Origin: Oceanicella sp. SM1341
Lineage (GTDB): Bacteria > Pseudomonadota > Alphaproteobacteria > Rhodobacterales > Rhodobacteraceae
Reading direction: 5' to 3'
Assembly (NCBI RefSeq): GCF_003448965.1
Contig: NZ_QRGC01000001.1
Span: forward strand, 310,001 to 374,000
Length of the DNA: 64,000 nucleotides
The notes below the pieces were generated by a model that saw only the letters and a list, made by a program, of their open reading frames with translations, was not told the origin of the DNA and searched no databases. Positions 55,743 through 64,000 of this stretch are shown here, one piece after another. Numbering within the stretch: position 1 is the stretch's first letter; the number at the start of each line of letters is the position of its first letter. The position numbers and the translations under genes were made by a program.

Positions 55743-56399
55743 ATGAGACACACGGATTTCCATCGCGTCGACGCCTGGGTCTTCGACCTCGACAACACGC
55801 TCTACCCGCCCTCGGTGCGGCTCTTCGACCAGATCGAGAAGCTGATGACCACTTACGTGATGCGCGAGATCGGCCTGAGCCGCGAGGAGGCCGACCTGAT
55901 GCGCGACACCTGGTGGCGCAACCACGGCACCACGCTCGCCGGGCTGATGGAGGACCACGGCATCGACCCCGTGCCCTATCTCGCCGAGGTGCACGAGATC
56001 GACCTCTCCGCCATCCGCCCCGACACGGCGCTGACCGAGGCCATCGCCGCCCTGCCCGGCCGCCGCATCGTCTACACCAACGGCTCGCGCCACCACGCCG
56101 AGCGGGTGACCGGGGCGCTCGGCCTCACCGGCCTGTTCGACGGGCTCTACGGCATCGAGGACGCGGATTTCCGCCCCAAGCCCGAGCGCGTGGCCTTCGA
56201 GCGCGTCTTCGCCGCCGCCGGCATCGACCCCGCCCGGGGTGCGATGTTCGAGGACGACCCGCGCAACCTCGCCGCCCCGGCAGCGCTCGGCATGCGCACC
56301 GTGCTGGTGGGCGCCCCGCATGACGCGGACTATATCGACTTCCACACCGACAGCCTCGCCGGTTTTCTCGCCGCCCTGCCCAGCGGCGCCGCGGCCTGA
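55743..56399 (+). CDS. HAD-superfamily pyrimidine 5'-nucleotidase-like phosphatase
   Basis: A 218-residue phosphatase. Motif I is V-F-D-L-D-N-T-L-Y-P-P (nucleophile and acid Asp), motif II is Y-T-N-G-S-R, motif III has the Lys of R-P-K-P-E, and motif IV is F-E-D-D-P-R-N-L. The L-Y-P-P loop is the mark of the Sdt1/pyrimidine 5'-nucleotidase branch. ATG 55743 was preferred over TTG 55737. It is followed by the UbiH-like gene after 14 bp. Confidence 0.93.
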   Translation: MRHTDFHRVDAWVFDLDNTLYPPSVRLFDQIEKLMTTYVMREIGLSREEADLMRDTWWRNHGTTLAGLMEDHGIDPVPYLAEVHEIDLSAIRPDTALTEAIAALPGRRIVYTNGSRHHAERVTGALGLTGLFDGLYGIEDADFRPKPERVAFERVFAAAGIDPARGAMFEDDPRNLAAPAALGMRTVLVGAPHDADYIDFHTDSLAGFLAALPSGAAA

Positions 56400-56413
56400 C
56401 CAGGGAACACGCC

Positions 56414-57619
56414 ATGGAGCGCATCGAGACCGATATCCTCGTCGTCGGCGGCGGCATCGCCGGGCTGACGGCCACCTGTGCCTTCGCCTCCGCCGGCCTC
56501 AGCGCGCTCTGCGTCGACCCCGCAGCGGCGGTGACCGATGGCGCCGCCCCCGGTGCCGACCTGCGCTCCACCGCCTTCCTGCAGCCGGCCCGCGCCACGC
56601 TCGAGGCGGCCGGGCTCTGGGCGCGCCTCGCCCCCCATGCCGCCCCCTTGCGCATCATGCGGCTGGTGGATGCCGGCGGCCCCTCGCCCGTCGAGCGCAC
56701 GCGGGCGGATTTCGACGCCGCAGAGCTCGGCGAGGAGCCCTTCGGCTGGAACTTCCCCAACTGGCTGCTGCGCCGCGAGATGCAGGCCCATCTCGAGGCC
56801 CTGCCCGGCGCAAGCCTCGCGCGCACCGGCTTCGCGCGCATCACGCCGCGGCTCGATCATGCCCTCGTGCGCCTCACCGATGGCCGCATGGTGCGCGCCC
56901 GGCTGGTCATCGCCGCCGACGGGCGTGACAGCGCGGTGCGCGAGGCGCTCGGCATCCCGGTGCGCCGGCACAGCTACGGCCAGAAGGCGCTGGTCTTCGC
57001 CGTGTCCCACACCGAGCCGCATGACGATGTCTCCATCGAGGTGCACCGCACCGGCGGCCCCTTCACCCTGGTGCCGCTGCCCGGCGCCGAGGGCCGCCAC
57101 CGCTCCGCCGTGGTGTGGATGGAGGAAGGCCCCGAGGCCGTGCGCCTGCAGGCCCTGCCGCGCGAGGCGCTCGAGGCCGAGATCGACCGGCGCTCCTGCG
57201 GCGTGCTCGGCAGGCTCACGCTCGAGAGCGGCACCGCCCTCTGGCCGATCATCTCCCAGCTCGCCCGGCGCATGAACGGTCCGCGCACCGCGCTGGTGGC
57301 CGAGGCCGCGCATGTGGTGCCGCCCATCGGCGCGCAGGGGCTGAACCTGTCGCTCAAGGACATCCAGTGCCTCGTCGACCTCGCCACCGCCGCCCGCGCG
57401 GCCGGCGAGGACATCGGCGCCCCCGCCCTGCTCGCGCGCTACCACGCCGCCCGCTGGCCCGATTGCGCCGCCCGCCTTGCCGGGATCGACGCGCTGAACC
57501 GCGCCGCGCGCTTCACCGCCCCCGGGCTGCGCGACCTGCGCCGCTCCGGCCTCGCACTGCTGCACGGCACCCCGCCGCTGCGCCGCCTCGCGATGCGCGC
57601 CGGCCTCGGCATGCGCTGA
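56414..57619 (+). CDS. UbiH/UbiF-family FAD-dependent monooxygenase
   Basis: A 401-residue flavoprotein hydroxylase, probably for a ubiquinone-ring step. The FAD motif G-G-G-I-A-G-L is at 12-18, the A-A-D-G-R-D-S motif is mid-protein, and the second FAD motif E-A-A-H-V-V-P-P-I-G-A-Q-G-L-N-L is near 296. It lacks a membrane helix, as usual for these peripheral enzymes. Which ring position it hydroxylates cannot be stated. Likely cotranscribed with the upstream HAD gene. Confidence 0.9.
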   Translation: MERIETDILVVGGGIAGLTATCAFASAGLSALCVDPAAAVTDGAAPGADLRSTAFLQPARATLEAAGLWARLAPHAAPLRIMRLVDAGGPSPVERTRADFDAAELGEEPFGWNFPNWLLRREMQAHLEALPGASLARTGFARITPRLDHALVRLTDGRMVRARLVIAADGRDSAVREALGIPVRRHSYGQKALVFAVSHTEPHDDVSIEVHRTGGPFTLVPLPGAEGRHRSAVVWMEEGPEAVRLQALPREALEAEIDRRSCGVLGRLTLESGTALWPIISQLARRMNGPRTALVAEAAHVVPPIGAQGLNLSLKDIQCLVDLATAARAAGEDIGAPALLARYHAARWPDCAARLAGIDALNRAARFTAPGLRDLRRSGLALLHGTPPLRRLAMRAGLGMR

Positions 57620-57739
57620 AGCCGAGCGCCGCGCCGCCGCGGGGGACGGGCGGCGCAGCCACGGGCCGAAGGGGGCTCAATGCCCCCGAGGCACGTCGCA
57701 CTCGCCCGGCAGGGCTTCCCTGACACCTTGCGGAAGACG

Positions 57740-57768
57740 AAAAAGGGGAGCGGTGAAATCCGCTCCCC
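57740..57768 (-). terminator. nrdJ terminator
   Basis: On the minus strand GGGGAGCGG-ATTTCA-CCGCTCCCC followed by TTTTT, a 9-bp stem with a clear T-tract, about 108 bp after the nrdJ stop. The convergent UbiH-like gene lies on its other side. Confidence 0.8.
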
Positions 57769-57875
57769 AGGTCGTGGTCGTCAGGTTCTGACCTCTTGCT
57801 GCTCGATGGGTCGCCTGCCGCCTGTATTGCCTGTGTGCCGGGGGCCCGGGCGGGGGCGCCGCGGCGTCATCTCGC

Positions 57876-60800
57876 TCAGCTGCAGCCGCTCGTGGCGCCG
57901 CAGGTGTTGCACTTCATGCAGGTGCCGTTGCGCACCAGGGTGAAGTTGCCGCATTCGCCGCAGCTGTCGCCCTCGTAGCCCTGCATCCGGGCCTGGGCGC
58001 GGCGGTCCATCACCGCGAGCCCGGCATCGGCCACCACCTGGCCCACCGCCTCGGACACGCCCAGCGTCTCCACCGCATGCGCCTTGCCAAAGCCGCCCTG
58101 CAGCACCACCAGCTCCTGCGGCAGCCGCTTGCGCAGGTAGCCGGTCGAGGAGACCTGCTTGATCATCTCGATGGCCGAGGTCTGCACCTCCTCGCTCACC
58201 GGGCGGATGTTGTCACCCGCCGGCATCGCGGCCGGCTTGCCCTCGTCGTTGCCGCCCCCGAGCTCGTCGAAGCTCGCCCCCGCGGGCTGCACATGCGCGA
58301 GGTCCGTGCGGTCGAGGTAGGAGATCGCGAGCTCGCGGAAGATGTAGTCGAGGATCGAGGTGGCGTTCTTGATCGAGTCGTTGCCCTGCACCATGCCGGC
58401 AGGCTCGAAGCGGGTGAAGGTGAAGGCCTCCACGAACTCCTCCAGCGGCACGCCGTACTGCAGCCCCACCGACACCGCGATGGCGAAGTTGTTCATCATC
58501 GCCCGGAAGCCGGCCCCTTCCTTGTGCATGTCGATGAAGATCTCGCCGAGCGAGCCGTCCTTGTACTCGCCGGTGCGCAGGTACACCTTGTGGCCGCCCA
58601 CGATGGCCTTCTGCGTGTAGCCCTTGCGCCGCTCGGGCAGCTTCTCGCGGTGCGAGCGCACGATCTCCTTCACGATCACCTTCTCGACGATCTTCTCCGC
58701 CAGCACCGCCGCGCGCTCGCGCACCGGGGCGGTGGCCAGCACCTCCTCCAGCTCCTCGTCATCCTCGATGAGCTGGGCGGCCAGCGGCTGGCTCAGCTTC
58801 GAGCCGTCGCGGTAGAGCGCGTTCGCCTTCACGCCCAGCGACCAGGACAGCTCGTAGGCCGAGAGGCAATCCTCGATGGTCGCGTCATTGGGCATGTTGA
58901 TGGTCTTGGAGATGGCGCCCGAGATGAAGCTCTGCGCCGCCGCCATCATGGTGATGTGGCTGTCGACCGAGAGGAAGCGCCGGCCGGTCTTGCCGCAGGG
59001 GTTGGCGCAGTCGAACACGCCGAGGTGCTCGTCGCGCAGGCCCGGCGCGCCCTCGAGGGTCATGGTGCCGCAGACGTAATCGTTGGCCGCGTCCACGTCG
59101 GCGCGGGTGAAGCCGAGCTTCTTCAGCAGATCGAACGCGGGGTTGGCGAGATCGGCCGCGGTGCAGCCCAGCACGTCGCGGCAGAACTCGGCGCCCAGGG
59201 TCCACTGGTTGAACACGAAGCGGATGTCGAAGGCCGAGGCCAGCGCGCCTTCCACCGCGTCGATCTGCGCCGGACCGAAGCCGCGGGCCCGCAGCGCGTC
59301 GAGGCTGATGCCCGGCGCGCCGCTGAGCGTGCCATGCCCCACCGCGTAGGCGATGATCGCTTCCACCTGCCCCGCGTCGTAGCCCAGCACTTCGAGTGCC
59401 GCCGGAACGGACTGGTTGATGATCTTGAAATACCCGCCGCCGGCGAGCTTCTTGAACTTCACCAGCGCGAAATCGGGCTCGATGCCGGTGGTGTCGCAGT
59501 CCATCACCAGGCCGATGGTGCCGGTGGGGGCGATCACGGTGGTCTGGGCGTTGCGGTAGCCATGCGCCTCGCCGAGGGTCAGCGCGCGGTCCCAGGCGGC
59601 GCGGGCGCGGGTCACCAGCTCCTGGTCGGGGCAGCTCACCTCGTCGAGCGGCACGGGCGGCGTGTTCAGCCCCTCGTAGCCCTCCGCCTCGCTCCAGGCG
59701 GCGCGGCGGTGGTTGCGGATGACGCGCAGCATGTTCGCGGCGTTCGGTGCGTGGCCCGGGAAGGCGCCCAGCTCCGAGGCCATCTCGGCCGAGGTGGCAT
59801 AGGCGGTGCCGGTCATGATCGCGGTGAGGGCGGCGCAGAGCGCGCGGCCGCCGTCGCTGTCATAGCCCAGCCCCATGTTCATCAGCAGCCCGCCGATGTT
59901 GGCGTAGCCGAGCCCGAGGGTGCGGAACCTGTAGCTCAGCTCCGCGATCTCCTTCGACGGGAACTGCGCCATCAGCACCGAGACCTCGAGCGTCACGGTC
60001 CAGAGCCGCGAGGCGTGCTCGTAGGCGTCGGCGTCGAACACGCCCTCGCGCAGGAAGGTGAGCAGGTTCATCGAGGCGAGGTTGCAGGCCGTGTCGTCGA
60101 GGAACATGTATTCCGAGCACGGGTTCGAGCCGCGGATCGGCCCGTCCGCCGGGCAGGTGTGCCAGTCGTTGATCGTGTCGTGGAACTGCACGCCGGGGTC
60201 GGCGCAGGCCCAGGCGGCGTGGCCGATCTGCTCCCACAGCTCGCGCGCCTTCACCGTTTTCGCCACCGTGCCGTCGGTGCGGCGGATCAGCTCCCAGTCC
60301 GCATCGTCGCGCACCGCGTCGAGGAAGGCGTCGGTCACGCGCACCGAGTTGTTCGAATTCTGGCCCGAGACGGTGAGATAGGCTTCCGAATCCCAGTCCG
60401 TATCATAGGTGGGGAACTCGATGGAGGCATAGCCCTGCCGGGCATACTGCAGCACCCGGTTCACGTAGGTCTCGGGGATCTTCACCTTTTTCGCCGAGCG
60501 GATGGCGGCCTTCAGCCCCGGGTTCGCCTTGGGGTCGAAAGCGTCCTCCTCCGCGCCGTCCCAGGCGCGGATGGCGGCGAAGATCTCGTTGAGCTTCTCC
60601 TCATGCAGCTTGGAGCCGGCGACGAGGCTGGCCACCTTCTGCTCCTCCTTCACCTTCCAGGTGATGAACTGCTCGATGTCCGGGTGATCCATGTCGCAGA
60701 TCACCATCTTGGCTGCACGCCGCGTGGTGCCGCCGGACTTGATCGCCCCGGCCGCGCGGTCACCGATCTTGAGGAAGGACATCAGCCCGGAGGACTTGCC

Positions 60801-61544
60801 GCCGCCGCCCAGCCGCTCGTTCTCGCCCCGCACGGTGGAGAAGTTGGTGCCGGTGCCCGAGCCGTACTTGAACAGCCGCGCCTCGCGGACCCAGAGGTCC
60901 ATGATGCCGCCCTCGTTCACCAGGTCGTCGCGCACGGACTGGATGAAGCAGGCATGCGGCTGCGGGTGCTCGTAGGCCGAGGTGGAGGCGGTGAGCTTGC
61001 CGGTCTTGTGGTCGACGTAGAAGTGCCCCTGCCCGGGGCCGTCGATGCCGTAGGCCCAGTGCAGGCCGGTGTTGAACCATTGCGGCGAGTTCGGCGCGCC
61101 CATCTGGGCGGCGAGCATGAAGCGCATCTCGTCGAAATAGGCGCGGGCGTCTTCCTCGGCGGAGAAATAACCGCCCTTCCAGCCCCAGTAGGCCCAGGCG
61201 CCGGCCAGCCGGTCGAACACCTGCCGGGCCGAGGTCTCGCCGCCGAAGCGCTCGTCCTCGGGCAGCTTCGCCAGCGCCGCCTCGTCGGGCACCGAGCGCC
61301 ACAGGAACTCCGGCACGCCCTTCTCGCGCACCTTCTTCAGGCGCGCCGGCACGCCGGCCTTGCGGAAATACTTCTGGGCGAGCACGTCGGAGGCCACCTG
61401 GCTCCAGTCCGCCGGCACCTCGATGCCCTTGAGCTGGAACACCACCGAGCCGTCAGGATTACGGATTTCCGACACCGCCTCGCGGAAGGCGATCGCCTCG
61501 TAGGCCGGGGCTTCGGAGCTGGTAAACCTGCGCTCGATCTTCAT
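57876..61544 (-). CDS. nrdJ: Adenosylcobalamin-dependent (class II) ribonucleotide reductase
   Basis: Makes deoxyribonucleotides with a cobalamin radical, independent of oxygen. A 1222-residue protein, the long alphaproteobacterial form. Visible are C-I-Q-S-V-R-D-D early in the barrel, [16 protein letters not shown] at the substrate site, A-P-T-G-T-I-G, and a C-terminal cysteine-rich zinc-ribbon-like end C-G-E-C-G-N and [11 protein letters not shown] 61544 keeps the family start M-K-I-E-R-R-F. It is monocistronic; the leader is described separately. Confidence 0.97.
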   Translation of the reverse strand: MKIERRFTSSEAPAYEAIAFREAVSEIRNPDGSVVFQLKGIEVPADWSQVASDVLAQKYFRKAGVPARLKKVREKGVPEFLWRSVPDEAALAKLPEDERFGGETSARQVFDRLAGAWAYWGWKGGYFSAEEDARAYFDEMRFMLAAQMGAPNSPQWFNTGLHWAYGIDGPGQGHFYVDHKTGKLTASTSAYEHPQPHACFIQSVRDDLVNEGGIMDLWVREARLFKYGSGTGTNFSTVRGENERLGGGGKSSGLMSFLKIGDRAAGAIKSGGTTRRAAKMVICDMDHPDIEQFITWKVKEEQKVASLVAGSKLHEEKLNEIFAAIRAWDGAEEDAFDPKANPGLKAAIRSAKKVKIPETYVNRVLQYARQGYASIEFPTYDTDWDSEAYLTVSGQNSNNSVRVTDAFLDAVRDDADWELIRRTDGTVAKTVKARELWEQIGHAAWACADPGVQFHDTINDWHTCPADGPIRGSNPCSEYMFLDDTACNLASMNLLTFLREGVFDADAYEHASRLWTVTLEVSVLMAQFPSKEIAELSYRFRTLGLGYANIGGLLMNMGLGYDSDGGRALCAALTAIMTGTAYATSAEMASELGAFPGHAPNAANMLRVIRNHRRAAWSEAEGYEGLNTPPVPLDEVSCPDQELVTRARAAWDRALTLGEAHGYRNAQTTVIAPTGTIGLVMDCDTTGIEPDFALVKFKKLAGGGYFKIINQSVPAALEVLGYDAGQVEAIIAYAVGHGTLSGAPGISLDALRARGFGPAQIDAVEGALASAFDIRFVFNQWTLGAEFCRDVLGCTAADLANPAFDLLKKLGFTRADVDAANDYVCGTMTLEGAPGLRDEHLGVFDCANPCGKTGRRFLSVDSHITMMAAAQSFISGAISKTINMPNDATIEDCLSAYELSWSLGVKANALYRDGSKLSQPLAAQLIEDDEELEEVLATAPVRERAAVLAEKIVEKVIVKEIVRSHREKLPERRKGYTQKAIVGGHKVYLRTGEYKDGSLGEIFIDMHKEGAGFRAMMNNFAIAVSVGLQYGVPLEEFVEAFTFTRFEPAGMVQGNDSIKNATSILDYIFRELAISYLDRTDLAHVQPAGASFDELGGGNDEGKPAAMPAGDNIRPVSEEVQTSAIEMIKQVSSTGYLRKRLPQELVVLQGGFGKAHAVETLGVSEAVGQVVADAGLAVMDRRAQARMQGYEGDSCGECGNFTLVRNGTCMKCNTCGATSGCS

Positions 61545-61882
61545 GACACCTGTTCCGTTTCTAAAGACAGTTCCATCCTGGCCCCGCGGCCGCCGCCGCG
61601 AGGGGTGTCCGGGCACACACCCGGGACAGCGTTTTGTATGAGGCAGGCCGGAGTGACCCGCGTTGTTGGTGTGGCCCCCAGATCTGGGGGTCCAGCTCCG
61701 TCAGGCACACAAACTGCGGGTGGTGCCCCGAGTCGGTCAATGCCAAAAATCGACATATCCACAACTGAATGTGGTTGACCTGAGGGGCGCCACTAGGGGT
61801 GGGGATAACTTCGCCGAGGCTGAAACCACGGGTTGCGCAGGGCCGCCAGCACACGCCGCGCGGCGGCGGCGGCCCCGCAAAA
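61545..61882. other. 338-bp nrdJ promoter/leader region
   Basis: No gene is supported. It has a perfect 16-bp palindrome CCCCCAGATCTGGGGG (61675-61690) and an inverted repeat CCACA-6nt-TGTGG (61759-61774) in an AT-rich patch (about 61735-61780). The latter overlaps sequences one mismatch from a DnaA box. No cobalamin-riboswitch core was recognised. A 73-codon frame overlapping the nrdJ start (61541-61762) was considered and not called. Confidence 0.5.
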
Positions 61883-62866
61883 TCAGGCGATATCGACCTC
61901 GAGCACCTGGGTGTAGGGCCGGTCCGGGCTGTGGAGAATCGAGGGGAATCCGGGCTGGTTCACGCTGTCGGGGAAGTGCTGCGCCTCCATGCACAGGCCC
62001 GCGAAGGCGCCGTAGCGCCGGCCATCGAGCCCCGGCACCGGCACGTCGAGACGCGGCGCGGTGAAGAGCTGTATGCCCGGCTGGTCGGTCCAGAGCCGCA
62101 GGTGGCGCTCGCCGGCGCGCAGTTCGGCGGCGGGGGCCGACGTGTCGCGCCCCGGGCGGAGCACGAAGTTGTGGTCATGGCCGGCGGCCTCGGGGTCGGC
62201 GTCCTCGATGCGGCGGGGCTGGCGGAAGTCGAAGCGCGAGCCGGCCACGGGCGCGATCTCGCCCGTGGGGATCAGCGTGTCGTCCACCGGGGTGTAGCTC
62301 TCCGCGTCCAGCATCAGCTCGTGCCGGCGCACATTGGCCTCGCCGAGCGAGTAATACGCGTGCTGTGCGAGGTTGATCGGGGTCTCGCGGTCGGGCACGG
62401 CGCGCATGCGGTAGGTGAGCTTCGTGCCGGAAAGGCTTACGATCACTTCGAAATCCACCGCACCGGGATAGCCGTCCTCGCCATCGGGCGAATGGTAGGC
62501 GAAGCGCAGGGCGCGGGCCGCGCTGTCGGCCTCCATGTCCCAGATGCGCCGGCCGAGGCCGGTGAGGCCGCCGTGCAGGTGGTTCGGCCCGTTGTTGATG
62601 GCGAGCTGGTAGTCCTGCCCGCCGAGGCTGAAGCGGCCGCGCGCGATGCGGTTCGCCACCCGGCCGGCAATGATGCCGAAGGAGGCGCCGTACTGCCGGT
62701 GGTCGGCGATCGAATCGAAGCCGAGCACCATGGGGGCGCCGTTCAGCCGCCAGTCGCGCAGCACGCAGCCGTAGTCGAGCATGGAGATGCGGGTGGGCCC
62801 GTCCTCCACCACCCCCTCGCGCACCGTGCGGCCCTCGAAACGGTCGAATTCGTGCAGCTCGGTCAT
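61883..62866 (-). CDS. galM: Aldose 1-epimerase (galactose mutarotase family)
   Basis: Interconverts alpha and beta anomers of sugars. A 327-residue protein with N-H-L-H-G-G (near 94), H-A-Y-Y-S-L (catalytic His near 169) and the terminal E-A-Q-H-F-P-D-S with catalytic Glu. Its start overlaps the stop of the upstream Ldh-family gene by 4 nt (ATGA), so the two are cotranslated. There are no other galactose genes nearby, so the sugar is not determined. Confidence 0.93.
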   Translation of the reverse strand: MTELHEFDRFEGRTVREGVVEDGPTRISMLDYGCVLRDWRLNGAPMVLGFDSIADHRQYGASFGIIAGRVANRIARGRFSLGGQDYQLAINNGPNHLHGGLTGLGRRIWDMEADSAARALRFAYHSPDGEDGYPGAVDFEVIVSLSGTKLTYRMRAVPDRETPINLAQHAYYSLGEANVRRHELMLDAESYTPVDDTLIPTGEIAPVAGSRFDFRQPRRIEDADPEAAGHDHNFVLRPGRDTSAPAAELRAGERHLRLWTDQPGIQLFTAPRLDVPVPGLDGRRYGAFAGLCMEAQHFPDSVNQPGFPSILHSPDRPYTQVLEVDIA

Positions 62867-63870
62867 GTTCCGGCAATCTCCCTGATCTTGTCCAGCAACG
62901 TGCGCGGCAGGCTCAGCCCCTCGCGCGCGGCGCGGGCCCGCGCCTCCAGCCGGCGGCTGCCCGGCAGGCGGGCGCCCTCCGCAGCCTCGATGCTCGCCAC
63001 CAGCGCCTGCATCCGCGAGGCGAAGGCTCCGCCCGACAGTGCCTGCGCGTCGATGGCGATCAGCACCTGGCCGAGGTCGGGCGGCGCGCCCTCGCCATCA
63101 AAGAGCGAACTCGCCTCGGTGGCAAGGGCCGCCCCGGTGAGGCAGGCGGCCATCACCTCGACCATCATGGCGAGCGCCGCCCCCTTCGCGCCGCCCATCG
63201 GGGCGACCGAGCCGGCGAGGGCCGCCACGGGGTCGGTCGTCGGGTTGCCGTCCGCGTCGATGGCCCAGCCCTCGGGGATGGTGGTGCCGCTCTCGCGCGC
63301 GGCGAGGATCTTGCCGCGCGCCACCTGCGAGGTGGCGAGGTCGATCACCAGCGGGGCGGCGCCCTCCACCGGCGCGGCGAAGGCGATGGGATTGGTGCCG
63401 AACACCGGGGTTTTCGCCCCCCAGGGCGCCATGGCCTTGGGCGCGTTGCCATAGATGAAGCCCACGCAACCGGCCTCGGCAAGCTGCTCGCACGCCAGCC
63501 CCGCCACGCCGAAATGGTGCGAATGCACCAGGGCGGCGCAGGCGATGCCCTGCGTTTCGGCGCGGCGCGCCAGCTCCGGCAGGGCAAGCTCGAGCGCCGG
63601 GTAGGCAAAGCCGTGGCGGGCGTCCACCCGGAAGGCGCCGGGCCGGATGTCCTCCAGCACCGGGGTGGCGGCACCGTCGACCTTTCCGCTGCGGCTCTGC
63701 GCCGTGTAGGAGGGAATGCGCGACAGCCCGTGCCCGGTCTGCCCGTCGGCCTCGGCGCGCACGAGGGCGCGCGCCACCGGGGCGGCATTGTGCGGCTCGG
63801 TGCGCGAGGCGATGAGGGCGGCGTTCGCCAGGGCTTCGGCCTCGGCGAGGGAAAGGGTGACGTCGGACAT
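62863..63870 (-). CDS. Ldh/MDH type 2 family NAD(P)-dependent oxidoreductase
   Basis: A 335-residue dehydrogenase of the malate/L-lactate/ureidoglycolate family, which has its own non-Rossmann fold. Signature H-G-L-S-R-I-P-S-Y near residue 47, H-S-H-H-F-G (active-site His) near 118, and the nucleotide-binding G-T-N-P-I-A-F-A near 160. Members reduce 2-keto acids or cyclic imines such as delta1-pyrroline-2-carboxylate; this sequence does not separate these. GGAG lies 8 nt before ATG 63870. It is cotranslated with galM and begins 130 bp from the window edge. Confidence 0.9.
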   Translation of the reverse strand: MSDVTLSLAEAEALANAALIASRTEPHNAAPVARALVRAEADGQTGHGLSRIPSYTAQSRSGKVDGAATPVLEDIRPGAFRVDARHGFAYPALELALPELARRAETQGIACAALVHSHHFGVAGLACEQLAEAGCVGFIYGNAPKAMAPWGAKTPVFGTNPIAFAAPVEGAAPLVIDLATSQVARGKILAARESGTTIPEGWAIDADGNPTTDPVAALAGSVAPMGGAKGAALAMMVEVMAACLTGAALATEASSLFDGEGAPPDLGQVLIAIDAQALSGGAFASRMQALVASIEAAEGARLPGSRRLEARARAAREGLSLPRTLLDKIREIAGT

Positions 63871-64000
63871 TTCGGGCGCTCCGCAGGCTGGGTCTGCCCC
63901 AGCCTTTAGCGCCGGCACAGCCGGGCTGCGAGCCAATTCCGCCGCCCGCTCCGAACATTCCGCACACCCGCGCCCGCGCGAACGGATATTGCTCCGCTGC

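Noticed and set aside
61541-61762. A 73-codon frame whose stop overlaps the nrdJ start (ATGA)
   Set aside because: Its first codons fall in the AT-rich promoter-like patch, there is no convincing ribosome-binding site and no recognisable domain; coupling could be coincidence.
61545-61882. Cobalamin riboswitch for nrdJ
   Set aside because: The conserved B12-box core and the expected multi-helix layout could not be found by eye.

Overview
This is a very GC-rich window carrying single-copy chromosomal genes of an alphaproteobacterium, most likely order Rhodobacterales. The evidence is an iscR-led suf operon holding two cysteine desulfurases, an IscR-like regulator with a single cysteine, a HemB with the Asp-rich (magnesium-type) metal loop, a B12-dependent class II ribonucleotide reductase, an RNase E with a large acidic insertion, a bactofilin coupled to an M23 peptidase, and a YIP1/AsmA-rich envelope gene set. 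No tRNA, rRNA, CRISPR array, prophage or insertion sequence was seen. The genus cannot be fixed from this sequence alone.

Layout. 1-8.6 kb: the 5' part of mfd, a membrane protein resembling proteins annotated as a SufBCD-complex component, hemB, a SYLF lipid-binding lipoprotein candidate, an orphan gene, a 3-hydroxyisobutyrate-dehydrogenase-like oxidoreductase, a penicillin-acylase-family hydrolase and a GFA-domain protein. 8.7-16.8 kb: the Fe-S assembly operon iscR - iscS-like - sufB - 81-aa membrane protein - sufC - sufD - two YIP1-family membrane proteins - sufS, all on the minus strand, with a good promoter whose -10 box lies inside a perfect palindrome. 16.9-25.8 kb: alpha/beta hydrolase, anmK and tyrS (divergent), a 1227-aa AsmA-like protein, bcp and a DUF455 ferritin-like protein. 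26-34 kb: M23 peptidase with bactofilin, an EamA exporter, and the cell-wall cluster amiC - mrcA - prfB. 34.2-38.2 kb: a 586-bp leader and rne.

38.7-51.3 kb: an aminotransferase, an M48 peptidase with a DsbA-like partner, accB-accC, a complete five-gene branched-chain/hydrophobic amino-acid type ABC transporter, then ribokinase with a Bcr/CflA efflux pump. 51.3-51.9 kb is a non-coding stretch made of two diverged copies of a 170-bp repeat. 51.9-54.8 kb is a small catabolic operon (Rieske oxygenase, GntR regulator, reductase) with a TGTATACA operator. 54.8-63.9 kb: a methyltransferase, a pyrimidine-nucleotidase-like HAD protein, a UbiH-like monooxygenase, nrdJ, galM and an Ldh-family dehydrogenase.

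Most of the window is ordinary housekeeping sequence. The points most worth a second look are the membrane proteins embedded in or related to the Suf locus, the palindrome-controlled iscR promoter, the rne leader and the internally duplicated acidic insertion of RNase E, and the paired intergenic repeats at 51.5-51.9 kb.
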